From: Bradyrhizobium sp.
GTDB lineage: Bacteria > Pseudomonadota > Alphaproteobacteria > Rhizobiales > Xanthobacteraceae
Direction: 5' to 3'
Length of the DNA: 64,000 nt
Assembly (NCBI RefSeq): GCF_004799445.1
Contig: NZ_SSNA01000062.1
Location: forward strand, 1-64,000
The translations under genes and the position numbers were made by a program. The notes under the pieces were generated by a model that had not been told where the DNA came from, searched no databases, and was given only the letters and a program-made list of their open reading frames with translations. This document shows, piece by piece, positions 39,477 to 50,500 of this stretch; position 1 is the first letter of the stretch, and every line of letters starts with the position of its first letter.

Positions 39477-40307
39477 TTACTCGGCCGGCAGATCCGGCGC
39501 GGTCATCGCGTCGGATACTGGTTGCGGCGGACGCTTTCGAAAATACAGCGGCGCGAACGCCTCTTTCTGGTGCAGCTCGACCTCGCCTTCCCTGACCAGT
39601 TCCAGCGCTGCGGCAAAACTGGACGCAAAGACCGTGGACTTTTGCGAGGGATCGACGACGTAGTTGATGAGGTATTCGTCGAGGCGGCTCCAGTCCTCGG
39701 CCATTCCGATCAAGCGCTCCAGCGACGCCCTCGCCTCGGCGAGCGACCACACCGTGCGCTTGGCCAGATGCACCGTCGCCAGCACCCGCTGCTGGCGTTG
39801 CGCGGCATAGGCGGTGAGCAGGTCGAACAGCGTTGCGGTATATTTGGGATGCCGGATTTCGGCGATGGATTCCGGATTGCCGCGTGGAAAGATATCGCGC
39901 TGCAATTGCGGGCGGTTCATCAAGCGGTTGGAAGCTTCGCGAATGGCCTCCAGCCGGCGCAACCGGTTGGCCAGCGCCGTCGCCATTTCCTCGGCGCTTG
40001 GTCCGTCCGCGGTGACGGGTTCGGGCAGCAGCAGCCGCGATTTGAGAAACGCCAGCCAAGCCGCCATCACCAGATAGTCGGCGGCAAGCTCAAGCCGGAT
40101 CTTCCGGGCGGCCTCGATGAATACCAGGTACTGATTCGCCAGCGCCAGGATGGAAATCTTGGCGAGATCGACCTTCTGCTGGCGCGCCAGCGCGAGCAAC
40201 AGGTCAAGCGGGCCTTCATAGCCCTCGACGTCGACAACCAGCGAGGGCTCGTCGTCCGCGAGTTCGGCAGGCCGTCCGGTTTCAAATGACAGAATTTCCG
40301 CGGTCAT
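39477..40307 (-). CDS. scpA: Segregation and condensation protein A
   Basis: 276 residues. Kleisin of the SMC-ScpAB condensin. N-terminal VDVEGYEGPLDLLLALARQQKVDLAKISILALANQYL is the ScpA start; AADYLVMAAWLAFLKSRLLLP follows, and the C-terminal winged helix includes STVFASSFAAALELVREGEVELHQKEAFAPLYFRKR. The ATG overlaps the stop of nagZ by four bases, so the two are translationally coupled. Confidence 0.95.
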   Translation of the reverse strand: MTAEILSFETGRPAELADDEPSLVVDVEGYEGPLDLLLALARQQKVDLAKISILALANQYLVFIEAARKIRLELAADYLVMAAWLAFLKSRLLLPEPVTADGPSAEEMATALANRLRRLEAIREASNRLMNRPQLQRDIFPRGNPESIAEIRHPKYTATLFDLLTAYAAQRQQRVLATVHLAKRTVWSLAEARASLERLIGMAEDWSRLDEYLINYVVDPSQKSTVFASSFAAALELVREGEVELHQKEAFAPLYFRKRPPQPVSDAMTAPDLPAE

Positions 40308-41329
40308 GCGCCTGTTCCTGCCCTGCTCATCATCGCATCCAGTTCCGTCCGCGCCGCCCGCCGATCGAACGGCTGCGGCGCTCGACGCGACGCCAGCGCC
40401 CGCCTCGCCCGATCCAGCGCTTTCCCCGATAATTCCGGCGTCTCTGCGGCGACTTCACGCATCTCGTCGAACCTGCCGTTGCAATGGAGCACCACGTCGC
40501 AGCCGGCGGAAAAGATGGCCCGCGTCCGCTCGGCGATCGATCCCGCGAGCGCATTCATGGACACGTCATCACTCATCAACAAACCTTGGAACCCGATCAC
40601 GCCGCGAATCACCCGTTCGATGATTGTCGCAGAAGTCGTGGCCGGATGGGCGGGGTCCAGCGCGCTAAACACAACATGTGCGGTCATCGCCATCGGCAGG
40701 TCCGAAAGCGGTTGAAACGCCGCAAAATCAGTCCGTTCCAGCTCCTTTTCGGGGGTGTCGACCGTTGGAAGTCCGAAATGGCTGTCCGCGGTCGCCCGCC
40801 CGTGCCCGGGAATATGCTTGAGCACGGGCAAAATGCCGCCCTGGTCCAGCCCGTCGGTTACCGCGCGGGCAATCGCCGCGACCTTCGCCGGCTCGGTTCC
40901 GTAGGCCCGGTTACCGATGACCGCATCGGCCCCCGCAACGGGCACATCCGCCAGCGGCAGGCAGTCCGCGTTTATTCCGAGATCTGCGAGGTCGGCGGCG
41001 ATCAGCCGGGCGCTCAACCGCGCTGCCGCCAGACCGAGCGCTGGGTCCAGGTCGTAAAGCGCACCGAAGAGCGCCCCGGGCGGATAGACCGGCCAGTGCG
41101 GCGGCCCCAGACGCTGGACCCGGCCACCCTCCTGGTCGATCAGAACCGGGGCATCCGGGGCGTCCACGGATTTTCTCAATTGTTGAACTAATAGAGCGAC
41201 CTGCTGCGGTGTTTCAATATTCCGTTTGAATAGAATAAATCCCCACGGCCGCTCTGAACCGATGAATTCGCGCTCAGCGGGGGTCAACTCCGGTCCGGAT
41301 ACACCTGTAATGAATGCGCGGCTTTGCAT
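40304..41329 (-). CDS. nagZ: Beta-N-acetylglucosaminidase NagZ (GH3)
   Basis: 341 residues. Cytosolic enzyme of peptidoglycan recycling, removing GlcNAc from anhydromuropeptides. The GH3 motif KHIPGHGRATADSHFGLPTVD carries the catalytic His and Asp pair, and LLMSDDVSMNAL has the nucleophile Asp. N-terminal GPELTPAEREFIGSERPWGFILFKRNI is typical. It is placed between the SPOR-domain gene and scpA, as in other alphaproteobacteria. Confidence 0.95.
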   Translation of the reverse strand: MQSRAFITGVSGPELTPAEREFIGSERPWGFILFKRNIETPQQVALLVQQLRKSVDAPDAPVLIDQEGGRVQRLGPPHWPVYPPGALFGALYDLDPALGLAAARLSARLIAADLADLGINADCLPLADVPVAGADAVIGNRAYGTEPAKVAAIARAVTDGLDQGGILPVLKHIPGHGRATADSHFGLPTVDTPEKELERTDFAAFQPLSDLPMAMTAHVVFSALDPAHPATTSATIIERVIRGVIGFQGLLMSDDVSMNALAGSIAERTRAIFSAGCDVVLHCNGRFDEMREVAAETPELSGKALDRARRALASRRAPQPFDRRAARTELDAMMSRAGTGA

Positions 41330-41386
41330 GCGGGCCGATTAGCCCGCTGGCGCCCCGGGGGTCAACAAGGGTCGAGGAAACCGCCG

Positions 41387-42862
41387 TTAATTCCTTTGGA
41401 CGACGCACTGCCCGCCGGCGGACTTCAGGCTGCCGCAGAACTGCGAGGCCTCGTCGGGAGAGCCGAATGGACCGACCATGGCCCGGTAATAGATACCCTT
41501 CTCACCGAGGTCGGCACGCTTGATGACAGGCGCGCGAGATCCCAGCACGGCCGGGAACTTGCCTTGGAGCGCCCTGTAGGAAGCCTGAGCATCGGCCTCA
41601 TTCTTCTGCGAGGAAACCTGCACCAGGTATCCGCCGCTGCCTCCGCCCCCACTCGGCGCGATTTGCGCGGGGGTGTTGGAGGCCACCCGGGTCGCAGGTT
41701 CCGCTGCCGGTTGAGCGGACTGCGGCGCGAGCGAGAGTGGCCCATTGGCGTTTGCATTGGCCGATGAAGGCGCGGCTCGCGGGGCAGCCGTTGGCGCCGG
41801 TGCGGCCGTCCGCGCAGCCGGGGTGGGCTTAGCGACCGCCGGCGGCGTGGCCCCTACCGGCATCGCTGCACCGTCGGGCTGGTCGCCCCGGACGGACAGG
41901 GTCCTGATCTTTCGCGGCTCGGGGTTGGATAGCGTGCCATTCCCGGCACTGGCCGGCGGCGTGGCACTTTGACCCACGATGGCCATCGATGGCGGACTGC
42001 CGTTCTGGTTCAGCGGCGGAAATACCACGCGGGGGCCCGACCTGGCATTGACGTCGACCGGGGTTTCTTCGCGCGGAACGATTTTCTCGGTGCCGTCGCC
42101 GCTCGACATGCGATCGGGGACCTTGGCGCTGCCATCGGCGGGAGCCGGAACGATCTTGGTCGGGCCAGCGTCAGCCCGGATGATGGGCGGCTCGCCGCTG
42201 CGAGCCGATCCCATGAAGGTGCGATAGGCAAAAGCCCCGCCGGTCCCCAGCACCGCTAGCGCGAGCACGACGACAACGGTGACCATGCCGCCACGGCGCT
42301 TGGGGACGATATCCTCCGCACCGTCGCTGTAGCCGTCCTGATCGTAGGCGTCGTCCGCGTAGACCGGATCGTGCTGAAAGGCTTCCGCGCCAGAATCGAG
42401 CTCGCCGTAGAGTGCATCATCGTAACGCGACGGATCCGGCTCATGACCGGCATCAGCGAACGACGGCGCGTGGATATCATCTGCCAAGGGCGCGGCATGG
42501 GTGGCGCCGTAGCGGTGCAGCGGATGCACGGCGGCGGGATAATCCGGCTGCGGCTCCGGCGCCTCCTGCCGGGCGGCGCGCTGCATCCATGATGGCGGGC
42601 TGGGTGCGGGAATCGGCTCGTCGTCGGTCCCATAATCAGCCTGCGGCGGCAGCTGATGCTGATCGCGCCGATCGCGCTCAACGTCCCGCGGCTGCAGCGG
42701 CAGATTGGCCCGTCCCATCGTCCCGAGCGGATCGGTCTGCCCGATCAGGCGCGCGAGCTCCGCCAGGGGATCGCTGTCCCGCCCGGCAGACGCGTGCTGC
42801 TCACCGCCGCGATCGTAGTCGTCTTCAGCGGGAAAAGGTCTATCCTGATATCGATCAGCCAT
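41387..42862 (-). CDS. SPOR-domain membrane protein
   Basis: 491 residues from ATG 42862. A long acidic, low-complexity cytoplasmic part (Asp/Pro/His-rich, about 200 residues) precedes one span (GMVTVVVVLALAVLGTGGAFAYRTF), a Pro/Ala/Thr-rich periplasmic linker, and a C-terminal SPOR domain (GGYLVQVSSQKNEADAQASYRALQGKFPAVLG...YYRAMVGPFGSPDEASQFCGSLKSAGGQCVVQRN). SPOR domains bind denuded glycan strands at the septum. It is co-oriented with argS (upstream) and nagZ (downstream). Confidence 0.9.
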   Translation of the reverse strand: MADRYQDRPFPAEDDYDRGGEQHASAGRDSDPLAELARLIGQTDPLGTMGRANLPLQPRDVERDRRDQHQLPPQADYGTDDEPIPAPSPPSWMQRAARQEAPEPQPDYPAAVHPLHRYGATHAAPLADDIHAPSFADAGHEPDPSRYDDALYGELDSGAEAFQHDPVYADDAYDQDGYSDGAEDIVPKRRGGMVTVVVVLALAVLGTGGAFAYRTFMGSARSGEPPIIRADAGPTKIVPAPADGSAKVPDRMSSGDGTEKIVPREETPVDVNARSGPRVVFPPLNQNGSPPSMAIVGQSATPPASAGNGTLSNPEPRKIRTLSVRGDQPDGAAMPVGATPPAVAKPTPAARTAAPAPTAAPRAAPSSANANANGPLSLAPQSAQPAAEPATRVASNTPAQIAPSGGGGSGGYLVQVSSQKNEADAQASYRALQGKFPAVLGSRAPVIKRADLGEKGIYYRAMVGPFGSPDEASQFCGSLKSAGGQCVVQRN

Positions 42863-42970
42863 CGTGATGATGCGTCCCCTTCGGGAAAGCCGCCAGCCCA
42901 CTTCTACAAACGAACCGGCCGTTGCCGGATGCCGCTCACATAATCCCCCAGTGAGCGGTGCCTGTCTCCG

Positions 42971-44749
42971 TCAGCGCATCTCGTCCGGAGCATCGACGCC
43001 GAGAACGGCAAGCCCGGATGCCAACACCGAGACGACCCCCTGAACCAAAGCCAGCCGCGCCTTTGTAATCTCTGCATCATTATTGATAATGAAGCGTAAA
43101 TAGGGCAAATCGCGTCCCCTCGTCCACAGCGCATGGAATTCGCTGGCGAGATCATAGAGGTAAAAGGCGATTCGGTGGGGCTCATGCGCGGATGCCGCCG
43201 CCTCGATGGTCCGGGGGTAGAGCGCCAGCCGCCGCAACAGGTCAAGTTCCGCAGGGTCGTTCAGGCGTTCGAGCGCCGCATCGGCCAGGAAGGCGGCCCG
43301 CGCACCGGCCTCTTCCGGCAAATCCGGGATCATCTCCCGCGCATTGCGGAACACCGAGTGGCCCCGGGCGTGGCCGTACTGGACGTAAAATACCGGGTTC
43401 TCACGCGACTGCTCGATCACCTTGGCGAGGTCGAAATCGAGCACCGCGTCGTTCTTGCGGTAGAGCATCATGAAGCGGACGGCATCCTTGCCGACCTCGT
43501 CGACCACTTCACGCAAGGTGACAAAGTCGCCCGACCGCTTCGACATCTTCACCGGCTCGCCATTGCGCAGAAGCTTGACCAGCTGCACGATCTTCACGTC
43601 CAGCGTGGCCTTGCCCGAGGTGACGGCCTTGATCGCTGCTTCCACGCGCTTGACATAGCCGCCGTGATCGGCGCCCCAGACATCGACGAGGTTGCGGAAG
43701 CCGCGCTCGAACTTGTCCCGGTGGTAGGCGATATCGGATGCGAAATAGGTATAGGAGCCATCGGACTTGATCAGCGGACGGTCGACATCGTCGCCAAACG
43801 CCGTGGCGCGAAACAGCGTCTGCTCGCGATCCTCATAATCCTCGATCGGCCCGCCCTTTGGGGGCGGCAAACTGCCCTCGTAAATATCGCCCTTGGCGCG
43901 AAGAAAATCGATGGTCCGGGCAACGCGGTTGTTGCCAGTTTCGATCAGCGACCTCTCGGAAAAAAACACGTCGTGCCTGATATTGAGCGCGGCGAGGTCG
44001 CCTTTAATCGCTTCCATCATCATCGCGATGGCTTTGGCGCGCACCGCCGGCAACCACCCGGCTTCCGGCATCGTCAACAGCTTGTCGCCATATTCGGCAA
44101 CCAGCGTCTCTCCGACCGGTTTCAGATAGTCGCCGGGATAGAGCCCTTCGGGGATGTCGCCGATGCTCTGGCCGAGCGCCTCGCGGTAGCGCAGGAAGGC
44201 CGAGCGGGCGAGCACATCGACCTGCGCGCCGGCATCGTTGATGTAATATTCGCGGGAGACATCATAACCTGCGAACACCAGCAGGCTCGCCAGCGCATCG
44301 CCAAACACCGCGCCCCGGCAATGCCCGACATGCATCGGCCCGGTCGGATTGGCCGAGACATATTCGACATTGACCTTCTCGGCCGCACCGATCGCGCTTT
44401 GCCCGTACGAATGGCCCTCACCTAACACGGTGCGCAGCGTGTCGGCCCAGACCGATACCTTCAGGGTGAGATTAATGAAGCCGGGACCGGCGACATCGGC
44501 GGAGGCAATCAAATCGTCCGTCCGCAGCCTGACCGCAATCTGTTCGGCAAGATCGCGCGGTTTCTTTCCGGCTTCCTTGGCGAGCACCATCGCGGCGTTG
44601 GTCGCCATGTCGCCATGGGACGGGTCCTTTGGCGGCTCGACGACCACGCGCGACAGATCGGCGCCAGCGCCAAGCTCCGCCGCGCAGACGGCGTGCACGC
44701 GCGTCAGCACGTTGGCGAAGAGATGTTGCGTCGAGGGTTTGCCGGCCAT
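42971..44749 (-). CDS. argS: Arginyl-tRNA synthetase
   Basis: 592 residues. N-terminal Add1 domain, class I Rossmann core with HIGH variant [21 protein letters not shown], then [15 protein letters not shown] and the KMSKR motif [19 protein letters not shown] anticodon-binding C-terminal domain ends [17 protein letters not shown]. Full length. It is 9 bases downstream of dgt and 108 before the SPOR gene. Confidence 0.97.
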   Translation of the reverse strand: MAGKPSTQHLFANVLTRVHAVCAAELGAGADLSRVVVEPPKDPSHGDMATNAAMVLAKEAGKKPRDLAEQIAVRLRTDDLIASADVAGPGFINLTLKVSVWADTLRTVLGEGHSYGQSAIGAAEKVNVEYVSANPTGPMHVGHCRGAVFGDALASLLVFAGYDVSREYYINDAGAQVDVLARSAFLRYREALGQSIGDIPEGLYPGDYLKPVGETLVAEYGDKLLTMPEAGWLPAVRAKAIAMMMEAIKGDLAALNIRHDVFFSERSLIETGNNRVARTIDFLRAKGDIYEGSLPPPKGGPIEDYEDREQTLFRATAFGDDVDRPLIKSDGSYTYFASDIAYHRDKFERGFRNLVDVWGADHGGYVKRVEAAIKAVTSGKATLDVKIVQLVKLLRNGEPVKMSKRSGDFVTLREVVDEVGKDAVRFMMLYRKNDAVLDFDLAKVIEQSRENPVFYVQYGHARGHSVFRNAREMIPDLPEEAGARAAFLADAALERLNDPAELDLLRRLALYPRTIEAAASAHEPHRIAFYLYDLASEFHALWTRGRDLPYLRFIINNDAEITKARLALVQGVVSVLASGLAVLGVDAPDEMR

Positions 44750-44758
44750 GGCCGCCGC

Positions 44759-45973
44759 CTAACGCAAATCCGGGGTCGAGTCAAAAAGCCGCTGATGCTC
44801 GGTCAGCGCGAAGCGATCGGTCATCCCGGCGATGAAGTTGCCGATCCGCCGTGCCCGCTCGGTTTCGGTCTCGCTGTGGTCGCCGCCCGGCGGCAGCCAT
44901 TCCGCCGGCAGATCGCCGGGATGGTTGTGGTAGCGCGCGAACAGGTCGAACAGGATCTGCTCTGCGTCCCCCATCACCCGCATCACCCGCGAATGCCGGT
45001 ACATTCTTAGCTTCAGGAATGCCTTGATTCCGGCTTCCGCCTGCGCCACCTCGGCTGGAAAGGCGATCAGCACTTCGCCATGGTTGCGAACATCGTCGAC
45101 GCCCGTCGGCCGCGCCAGCTCCAGACGCCGGCGCGCTTCCGAGACCACCGCCCCGATCAGATGGGAAATCAGCTCGCGCACCAGTTCCGCGCCGCGCCTG
45201 CTGTCGTCCAGACCAGGATAGCGCCTGGCGATTTCGGCGATCATGTCAGCGGCAATCGGGATGACCCTGAGATCGTCGACATCGAACAGGCCGGCGCGCA
45301 GGCCATCGTCGATGTCGTGGGCATCGTAGGCAATGTCGTCGGCGATCGCGGCGACCTGCGCCTCCAGCGACGCAAAGCTCCACAATTCCAGGTCGTATGT
45401 CCGGACGTAGTCGGAAACGCCGACCGGAACGCCGCGGTCGCGATAACGACCGACCGCCGCGCCGTTGCGCGCGGTCAGCGGGCCATTGTGCTTGACGATG
45501 CCCTCCAGCGATTCCCAGGTCAGGTTGAGCCCGTCGAAATCGGGATAGCGATGCTCCAGCGAGGTGACAACGCGCAAGGTCTGCGCATTGTGATCGAAGC
45601 CGCCATGGGCTTGCAGACAGGCATCCAGCGCCCGCTCGCCGGCGTGGCCGAACGGGGGATGGCCGAGGTCGTGGGCGAGCGCCAGCGTCTCGGTCAAATC
45701 CTCGTCGAGGCCGAGCTGCCGGGCCAGCGCGCGGGCGATCTGTGCCACTTCCAGTGAGTGGGTGAGCCGGGTGCGGTAATGATCGCCCTCATGGAACACG
45801 AAAACCTGGGTTTTGTACTTCAGGCGGCGAAAGGCAGTGGAATGAATCACCCGGTCGCAATCGCGCCGGAACGGGCTGCGGGTCTTGCTCGGCGGTTCCG
45901 CGAACAGCCGCCCGCGGCTGCGCTCGGGGTCGCAGGCATAGGCCGAGCGAGGAGCAGCCATTCCGACCGACAC
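44759..45973 (-). CDS. dgt: dGTP triphosphohydrolase-like protein
   Basis: 404 residues from GTG 45973; GGAG lies ten bases before it, while ATG 45961 has no SD. The HD metal site is [19 protein letters not shown] ... [22 protein letters not shown], and the family mark [40 protein letters not shown] is complete. It hydrolyses dGTP or other dNTPs to the nucleoside and triphosphate. It heads the long leftward unit dgt-argS-SPOR-nagZ-scpAB-tatABC-serS, and is divergent from erpA. Confidence 0.94.
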   Translation of the reverse strand: MSVGMAAPRSAYACDPERSRGRLFAEPPSKTRSPFRRDCDRVIHSTAFRRLKYKTQVFVFHEGDHYRTRLTHSLEVAQIARALARQLGLDEDLTETLALAHDLGHPPFGHAGERALDACLQAHGGFDHNAQTLRVVTSLEHRYPDFDGLNLTWESLEGIVKHNGPLTARNGAAVGRYRDRGVPVGVSDYVRTYDLELWSFASLEAQVAAIADDIAYDAHDIDDGLRAGLFDVDDLRVIPIAADMIAEIARRYPGLDDSRRGAELVRELISHLIGAVVSEARRRLELARPTGVDDVRNHGEVLIAFPAEVAQAEAGIKAFLKLRMYRHSRVMRVMGDAEQILFDLFARYHNHPGDLPAEWLPPGGDHSETETERARRIGNFIAGMTDRFALTEHQRLFDSTPDLR

Positions 45974-46081
45974 GGTTATTTATCTCCTGAATGTTTGATT
46001 CCGCTGTCCGGCGCACTTAACTATGCTGGGCGCGGGATACCAGATAATTTGGGCCAGGCGCCCGCGACCGGAGACTTTGAC

Positions 46082-46411
46082 ATGACCGCAGCCGTCACCA
46101 TCAGCGAGCGGGCAGCCCGCCGCATCGGCGAAATCCTTAAAGTCGAGGGCGGCGGCGCCATGCTTCGGATCAGCGTCGAGGGCGGCGGCTGCTCCGGTTT
46201 CCAGTACAAATTCGACGTCGATCATGCACGGACCGAGGACGATCTGGTAATCGCGCGCGACAGCGCCGTGGTGCTCGTCGATCCGGCCTCGGTGCCGTTT
46301 CTCGCCGGCTCGGAGGTCGATTTCGTCGACGACCTGATCGGCGCGTCGTTCCGGGTGGTCAATCCCAACGCGACGGCCTCCTGCGGCTGCGGCACCAGTT
46401 TCTCAATCTGA
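46082..46411 (+). CDS. erpA: Iron-sulfur cluster insertion protein ErpA
   Basis: 109 residues, A-type Fe-S carrier. Three cluster cysteines are in place: Cys37 in EGGGCSGFQYKF, Cys101 and Cys103 in TASCGCGTSFSI. VTISERAARRIGEILKVEGGG is the standard start. Divergent from dgt (109-base gap) and 16 bases before xth, so erpA-xth form a transcript. It matures Fe-S enzymes; IlvD at 48076 and the LpdA/Pdh complex are nearby clients only by location. Confidence 0.95.
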   Translation: MTAAVTISERAARRIGEILKVEGGGAMLRISVEGGGCSGFQYKFDVDHARTEDDLVIARDSAVVLVDPASVPFLAGSEVDFVDDLIGASFRVVNPNATASCGCGTSFSI

Positions 46412-46427
46412 GAGATCACTATTCCTG

Positions 46428-47219
46428 ATGCGTATTGCCACCTGGAACGTCAATTCGGTCCGCCAGCGGATCGACCATCTGTTGACTTGGCTGAAGGACT
46501 GCTCGCCGGACATCGTCTGCCTGCAGGAGATCAAATGCGTCGATGAGGCGTTTCCGCGGCTGGAGATCGAGGCGCTCGGCTATAACGTCGTCACCCACGG
46601 CCAGAAGACCTTCAATGGCGTTGCGTTGCTGTCCAAGCTGCCGTTCGACGAAACCAAGTCGGGCCTCGCCGGCGACGATGACGACGCTCATGCCCGCTTC
46701 CTGGAAGGGGTGGTCACGCTAAGGCATGGCGTGCTCCGGATCGCCTGCCTTTATTTGCCCAACGGCAATCCGCCGGAAACAGAGAAATATCCCTACAAAC
46801 TCAAATGGATGTCTCGGCTTCTTGAGTATTCAAGAGAAAGACTTAAGACCGAAGAACCGCTGGTATTGGCTGGCGACTTCAACGTCATCCCAAAGGCGGA
46901 AGACGTCCACAATCCGGCGGCCTGGGTCAACGACGCCCTGTTCCGCCCGGCCACCCGCGAGAGCTTTCAATCGCTGCTCGGCCTCGGCCTGACGGATGCG
47001 CTCCGGGCCGTCACCGACGCCCCCGGCCAATACACCTTCTGGGATTATCAGGCGGGCGCCTGGCAGAAGAACCAGGGCTTGCGGATCGATCATCTGCTGC
47101 TGTCGCCGCAGGCCAGTGACCGGCTCATCGATGCCGGGATCGACAGCTATGTGCGCGCCTGGGAGAAACCGTCGGATCACGTGCCGGTCTGGATCGATCT
47201 CGACCTCGATGCGGCCTGA
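46428..47219 (+). CDS. xth: Exodeoxyribonuclease III
   Basis: 263 residues. AP endonuclease and 3'-5' exonuclease of base excision repair. Catalytic elements: IATWNVNSVRQR, CLQEIKC (Glu34), VLAGDFNVIP, the WDYQAGAWQKNQGLRIDHLLLS block and a final SDHVPVWIDLD (Asp-His). Full length, no N-terminal extension. It is downstream of erpA. Confidence 0.96.
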   Translation: MRIATWNVNSVRQRIDHLLTWLKDCSPDIVCLQEIKCVDEAFPRLEIEALGYNVVTHGQKTFNGVALLSKLPFDETKSGLAGDDDDAHARFLEGVVTLRHGVLRIACLYLPNGNPPETEKYPYKLKWMSRLLEYSRERLKTEEPLVLAGDFNVIPKAEDVHNPAAWVNDALFRPATRESFQSLLGLGLTDALRAVTDAPGQYTFWDYQAGAWQKNQGLRIDHLLLSPQASDRLIDAGIDSYVRAWEKPSDHVPVWIDLDLDAA

Positions 47220-47267
47220 GCCCGTCCCCTCTTTCGCAGGCAGCGCGAGGGATCAGTCCTTGCGGGA

Positions 47268-48089
47268 TCAGTCCTTGCGACCCTGCACCCAGTGCTCGAG
47301 CATCTGCAGCGCCATCGCACGGTCGTCATCGGACGCTTTGGCGATCGCTTTGCTGTAGCTGTCCTTGATCCAGGTCTCATCCGGCGCGGCGCTGTCCCGT
47401 GCCAGCGTCAGCCACATCAGTCCACGGGCGGCCTGGCGCGGCAGCTGGTCACCATTGAACAACATCTGACCCAGCATGGCCTGCGCCTGGTGCTGGCCCT
47501 TCTGGGCGGCAAGGCCGAGCCAGCGCGCCCCATAGCGGAAGTCATCGCGCGACGATCCGGCGCTCTTCAGATAGAGCCGGGCCAGATCATATTGGGCGTC
47601 CGCGTTGCCGAAATACGAGGCCGCGTAGGAAAACATCTCCCGCGCCCGCTCCGGATCGGATTTGATCTTCGAATTCGGAATGCCGCTGAGATAATACCGC
47701 CCGAGCGCCACGAAGGCATTGGCGACGATCGCCGCCTGCGGCGCCGAAGGGCTGTCTTCCGCATGGGCATTGGCAATGCGGCTGAAATACTCGAACGCGC
47801 GCAGATCGTCCTGCGCGACGCCATCGCCGTCGGCGTACATCCGCCCCAGTTTCCACTGAGCGATGGGATGACCGCCTTCGGCGGCGTATTGCAACGAGGT
47901 CAGCGAGGTCTCGGGCGCGGATTGGGGAACGGCCTTCTTCAAGGCGGCAGCGGCGCCCCCCGACTGGGCCGAAACGACCGGAATCGCGGTATCCTGATTG
48001 ACCGGCGCTCCGTCGAAGGCGAATCCCTGCGTGGCCACCGGCGTGGCCCCTAAAATCAACGCAAAAATGATACGCTCAGATATCCGCAT
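47268..48089 (-). CDS. exoR: ExoR-like periplasmic Sel1-repeat regulator
   Basis: 273 residues with signal peptide ([25 protein letters not shown]). At least four Sel1-like repeats follow: [77 protein letters not shown] and [23 protein letters not shown]. The layout matches rhizobial ExoR, which in the periplasm restrains the ExoS sensor and thus succinoglycan and motility. Its ATG lies 14 bases inside the end of ilvD, so expression is coupled to ilvD. Sel1 proteins are diverse, so the ExoR role is probable, not certain. Confidence 0.8.
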   Translation of the reverse strand: MRISERIIFALILGATPVATQGFAFDGAPVNQDTAIPVVSAQSGGAAAALKKAVPQSAPETSLTSLQYAAEGGHPIAQWKLGRMYADGDGVAQDDLRAFEYFSRIANAHAEDSPSAPQAAIVANAFVALGRYYLSGIPNSKIKSDPERAREMFSYAASYFGNADAQYDLARLYLKSAGSSRDDFRYGARWLGLAAQKGQHQAQAMLGQMLFNGDQLPRQAARGLMWLTLARDSAAPDETWIKDSYSKAIAKASDDDRAMALQMLEHWVQGRKD

Positions 48090-49800
48090 AACAGAGTTTC
48101 TCGTGCGCCCCGCCCGGATGGGTTACGGCGCCATCCACCGCCGGCCCAACCTGCTGGGCGTATTTCCACAATGCACCTGATGTATGGTTAGTCGCGCGCG
48201 GCTGCCATTTGGTCTTGCGCTCGGCCAACTCCGCCTCGGTCAACTTTACGTTAAGAGTCCCGATATTGGCGTCGATTTCGATGATGTCGCCGTCCCGCAG
48301 CAGCGCGATCGGCCCGCCGACCGCCGCTTCCGGTCCGACATGGCCGATGCAGAAGCCCCGGGTCGCGCCGGAGAACCGACCGTCGGTGATGAGGGCAATC
48401 TTGCCGCCCATGCCCTGCCCGGTCAGCGCCGCCGTGGTCGACAGCATTTCGCGCATCCCGGGACCGCCGCGCGGCCCTTCATAGCGGATCACGATGACCT
48501 CGCCCTCTTTGTAGGTCTTCTTCCGCACCGCCTCGAAGGCATCCTCTTCGCGATCGAAGCAGCGGGCGGGACCGGTAAATTTCAAGTTCGACATGCCCGC
48601 GACCTTCACGATCGCGCCCTCGGGCGCGAGATTTCCCTTCAGGCCGACCACACCGCCGGTGACGGTGATCGGCCTGTCAGCGGGCCGCACCACGTCCTGG
48701 TGCGGATTCCATTTCACGCTCTTGAGGTTCTCGGCGATCGTTCGGCCCGTGACTGTCAGACAGTCACCGTGCAAGTGGCCATTGTCGAGCAGCGTCTTCA
48801 TCAGAAGCGGTATGCCACCAGCTTCAAACATGTCTTTGGCGACATAACGACCGCCTGGTTTCAAATCCGCGACATAGGGTGTCTTTTTGAAGATTTCCGC
48901 GACGTCGAAAAGGTTGAACTTGATACCGCATTCGTGGGCAATCGCCGGAAGATGCAGCGCAGCATTGGTCGAACCGCCGGAAGCGGCCACCACAGCGGCC
49001 GCATTCTCCAGCGCGCGACGCGTGACAATGTCCCGCGGCCGGATGTTCAGGGCAATCAACTCCATGACCTTTTCGCCCGCGGTCATGCAAAACGCGTCGC
49101 GAATTTCATAAGGCGCAGGCGCGCCGGCCGAATAGGGCAACGCCAGCCCGATAGCTTCCGATACCGTCGCCATGGTGTTGGCGGTGAATTGTGCGCCGCA
49201 CGCGCCGGCTGACGGGCAAGCCACTCGCTCGATTTCATCGAGATCGGCGTCCGACATCTCGCCGACCGAATGCTTGCCGACGGCCTCGAACATGTCCTGC
49301 ACCGTAACCTGCTGGCCGCGGAAATTGCCGGGCAGGATTGAGCCGCCATAGATGAAGATCGAGGGCACATTGAGCCGGACCATCGCCATCATCATGCCCG
49401 GCAGCGACTTGTCACAGCCGGCCAGACCCACCAGCGCATCATAGGCATGGCCGCGGATGGTCAATTCGACGGAATCGGCGATGCATTCGCGCGACGGCAG
49501 CGACGAGCGCATGCCGTCATGGCCCATGGCGATACCGTCGGTGACGGTGATGGTGCAGAATTCGCGCGGAGTGCCGCCGGCGGAGGCAACCCCCTTCTTG
49601 ACGGCCTGCGCCTGGCGCATCAGCGAAATATTGCAGGGCGCAGCCTCATTCCAGCAAGACGCCACGCCAACGAAGGGCTGGTGGATCTGCTGGGTGGTCA
49701 AGCCCATGGCATAAAGATACGAGCGATGAGGCGCCCGCTCCGGGCCCTCCGTCACGTGACGGCTCGGCAGTCTCTTCTTGATGCTGGTCTTGGCGTCCAT
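48076..49800 (-). CDS. ilvD: Dihydroxy-acid dehydratase
   Basis: 574 residues from ATG 49800 (the ORF extends to 49857 without family support). Third step of valine and isoleucine synthesis, dehydrating 2,3-dihydroxy acids with an Fe-S cluster. Cluster cysteines are in [24 protein letters not shown] and [18 protein letters not shown]. The C-terminal block [19 protein letters not shown] is also present. Its stop overlaps the exoR start by 14 bases. Confidence 0.96.
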   Translation of the reverse strand: MDAKTSIKKRLPSRHVTEGPERAPHRSYLYAMGLTTQQIHQPFVGVASCWNEAAPCNISLMRQAQAVKKGVASAGGTPREFCTITVTDGIAMGHDGMRSSLPSRECIADSVELTIRGHAYDALVGLAGCDKSLPGMMMAMVRLNVPSIFIYGGSILPGNFRGQQVTVQDMFEAVGKHSVGEMSDADLDEIERVACPSAGACGAQFTANTMATVSEAIGLALPYSAGAPAPYEIRDAFCMTAGEKVMELIALNIRPRDIVTRRALENAAAVVAASGGSTNAALHLPAIAHECGIKFNLFDVAEIFKKTPYVADLKPGGRYVAKDMFEAGGIPLLMKTLLDNGHLHGDCLTVTGRTIAENLKSVKWNPHQDVVRPADRPITVTGGVVGLKGNLAPEGAIVKVAGMSNLKFTGPARCFDREEDAFEAVRKKTYKEGEVIVIRYEGPRGGPGMREMLSTTAALTGQGMGGKIALITDGRFSGATRGFCIGHVGPEAAVGGPIALLRDGDIIEIDANIGTLNVKLTEAELAERKTKWQPRATNHTSGALWKYAQQVGPAVDGAVTHPGGAHEKLCYADI

Positions 49801-50028
49801 CGCGAACCTGTTTCCCCAGCCATCCCTTTTGGAACCCGGGAAATCCCAATTTCCCATCGTCTTCGCGAGCGCCGTGGCCTTCAGCCTACGAAGAAATCAT
49901 TTCATGGAGGGGTGTGGCTAAAAAGCGGCGCAGACAAGAGCGGGCTGATATGAGGGTTAAATGTTCGGCAACTGTTGCACCCAAGCCACAATCGTTGCCG
50001 CAGAGCAACCCTTTCCCGCAAAGCAAAA

Positions 50029-50051
50029 GGCCGGTCGCACCGCGACCGGCC
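50029..50051 (-). terminator. Hairpin terminator after small exported protein gene
   Basis: GGCCGGTCGC (50029-50038) pairs with GCGACCGGCC (50042-50051), loop ACC. On the minus strand the stem is followed by TTTTGCTTTGC. It starts 26 bases beyond the stop of the gene at 50078. Confidence 0.8.
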
Positions 50052-50077
50052 CCTTCGCTTGGCGGGGACGAGGGATA

Positions 50078-50287
50078 TCAGCGACCAGCAGGCGCCGAAT
50101 ATCCACCGCTATAGCGGTACCCCTCCGACTGCGCTGCATCATAAGCGGGCGCCACATAGGCATTGCTGTCGCGGACGGCGGCACGGTGATGGACCCTGCC
50201 CTGCTGAGGCTCGGAGGCGGCGGCGAACTGCACCGCGGACAAGACAAGCAGTGCGGAACCCGCGATCGTCAGAATCGACTTCTTCAT
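50078..50287 (-). CDS. Small exported protein, unknown
   Basis: 69 residues. Signal peptide MKKSILTIAGSALLVLSAVQFAAA with Ala-x-Ala cleavage, then a short mature part rich in Arg, Tyr, Ser and Gly (VHHRAAVRDSNAYVAPAYDAAQSEGYRYSGGYSAP). Similar short, Tyr/His-rich periplasmic proteins are widespread in Bradyrhizobium. No known activity. A clear terminator follows, and it stands alone between ilvD and lpdA. The gaps on either side hold no other element I recognise. Confidence 0.7.
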   Translation of the reverse strand: MKKSILTIAGSALLVLSAVQFAAASEPQQGRVHHRAAVRDSNAYVAPAYDAAQSEGYRYSGGYSAPAGR

Positions 50288-50500
50288 TCTTCTTCTCCCT
50301 TGAATAGTCGCGGTGCAAGGCCCGGCGCCTCACGTTCCCCGCTGTGTTCGAGAGAGATATGGACGGACGACGACGATTATTACTGGGTTTGGAATCACGA
50401 AGCAGCGAGCAAATTCTTTGTTCAAAAAATTTTTCGGCTAGATATTCATCACTGCCGCTACCAGCGTGCTCGGGGGCCGAGAACACGCGGTTACGATCAT

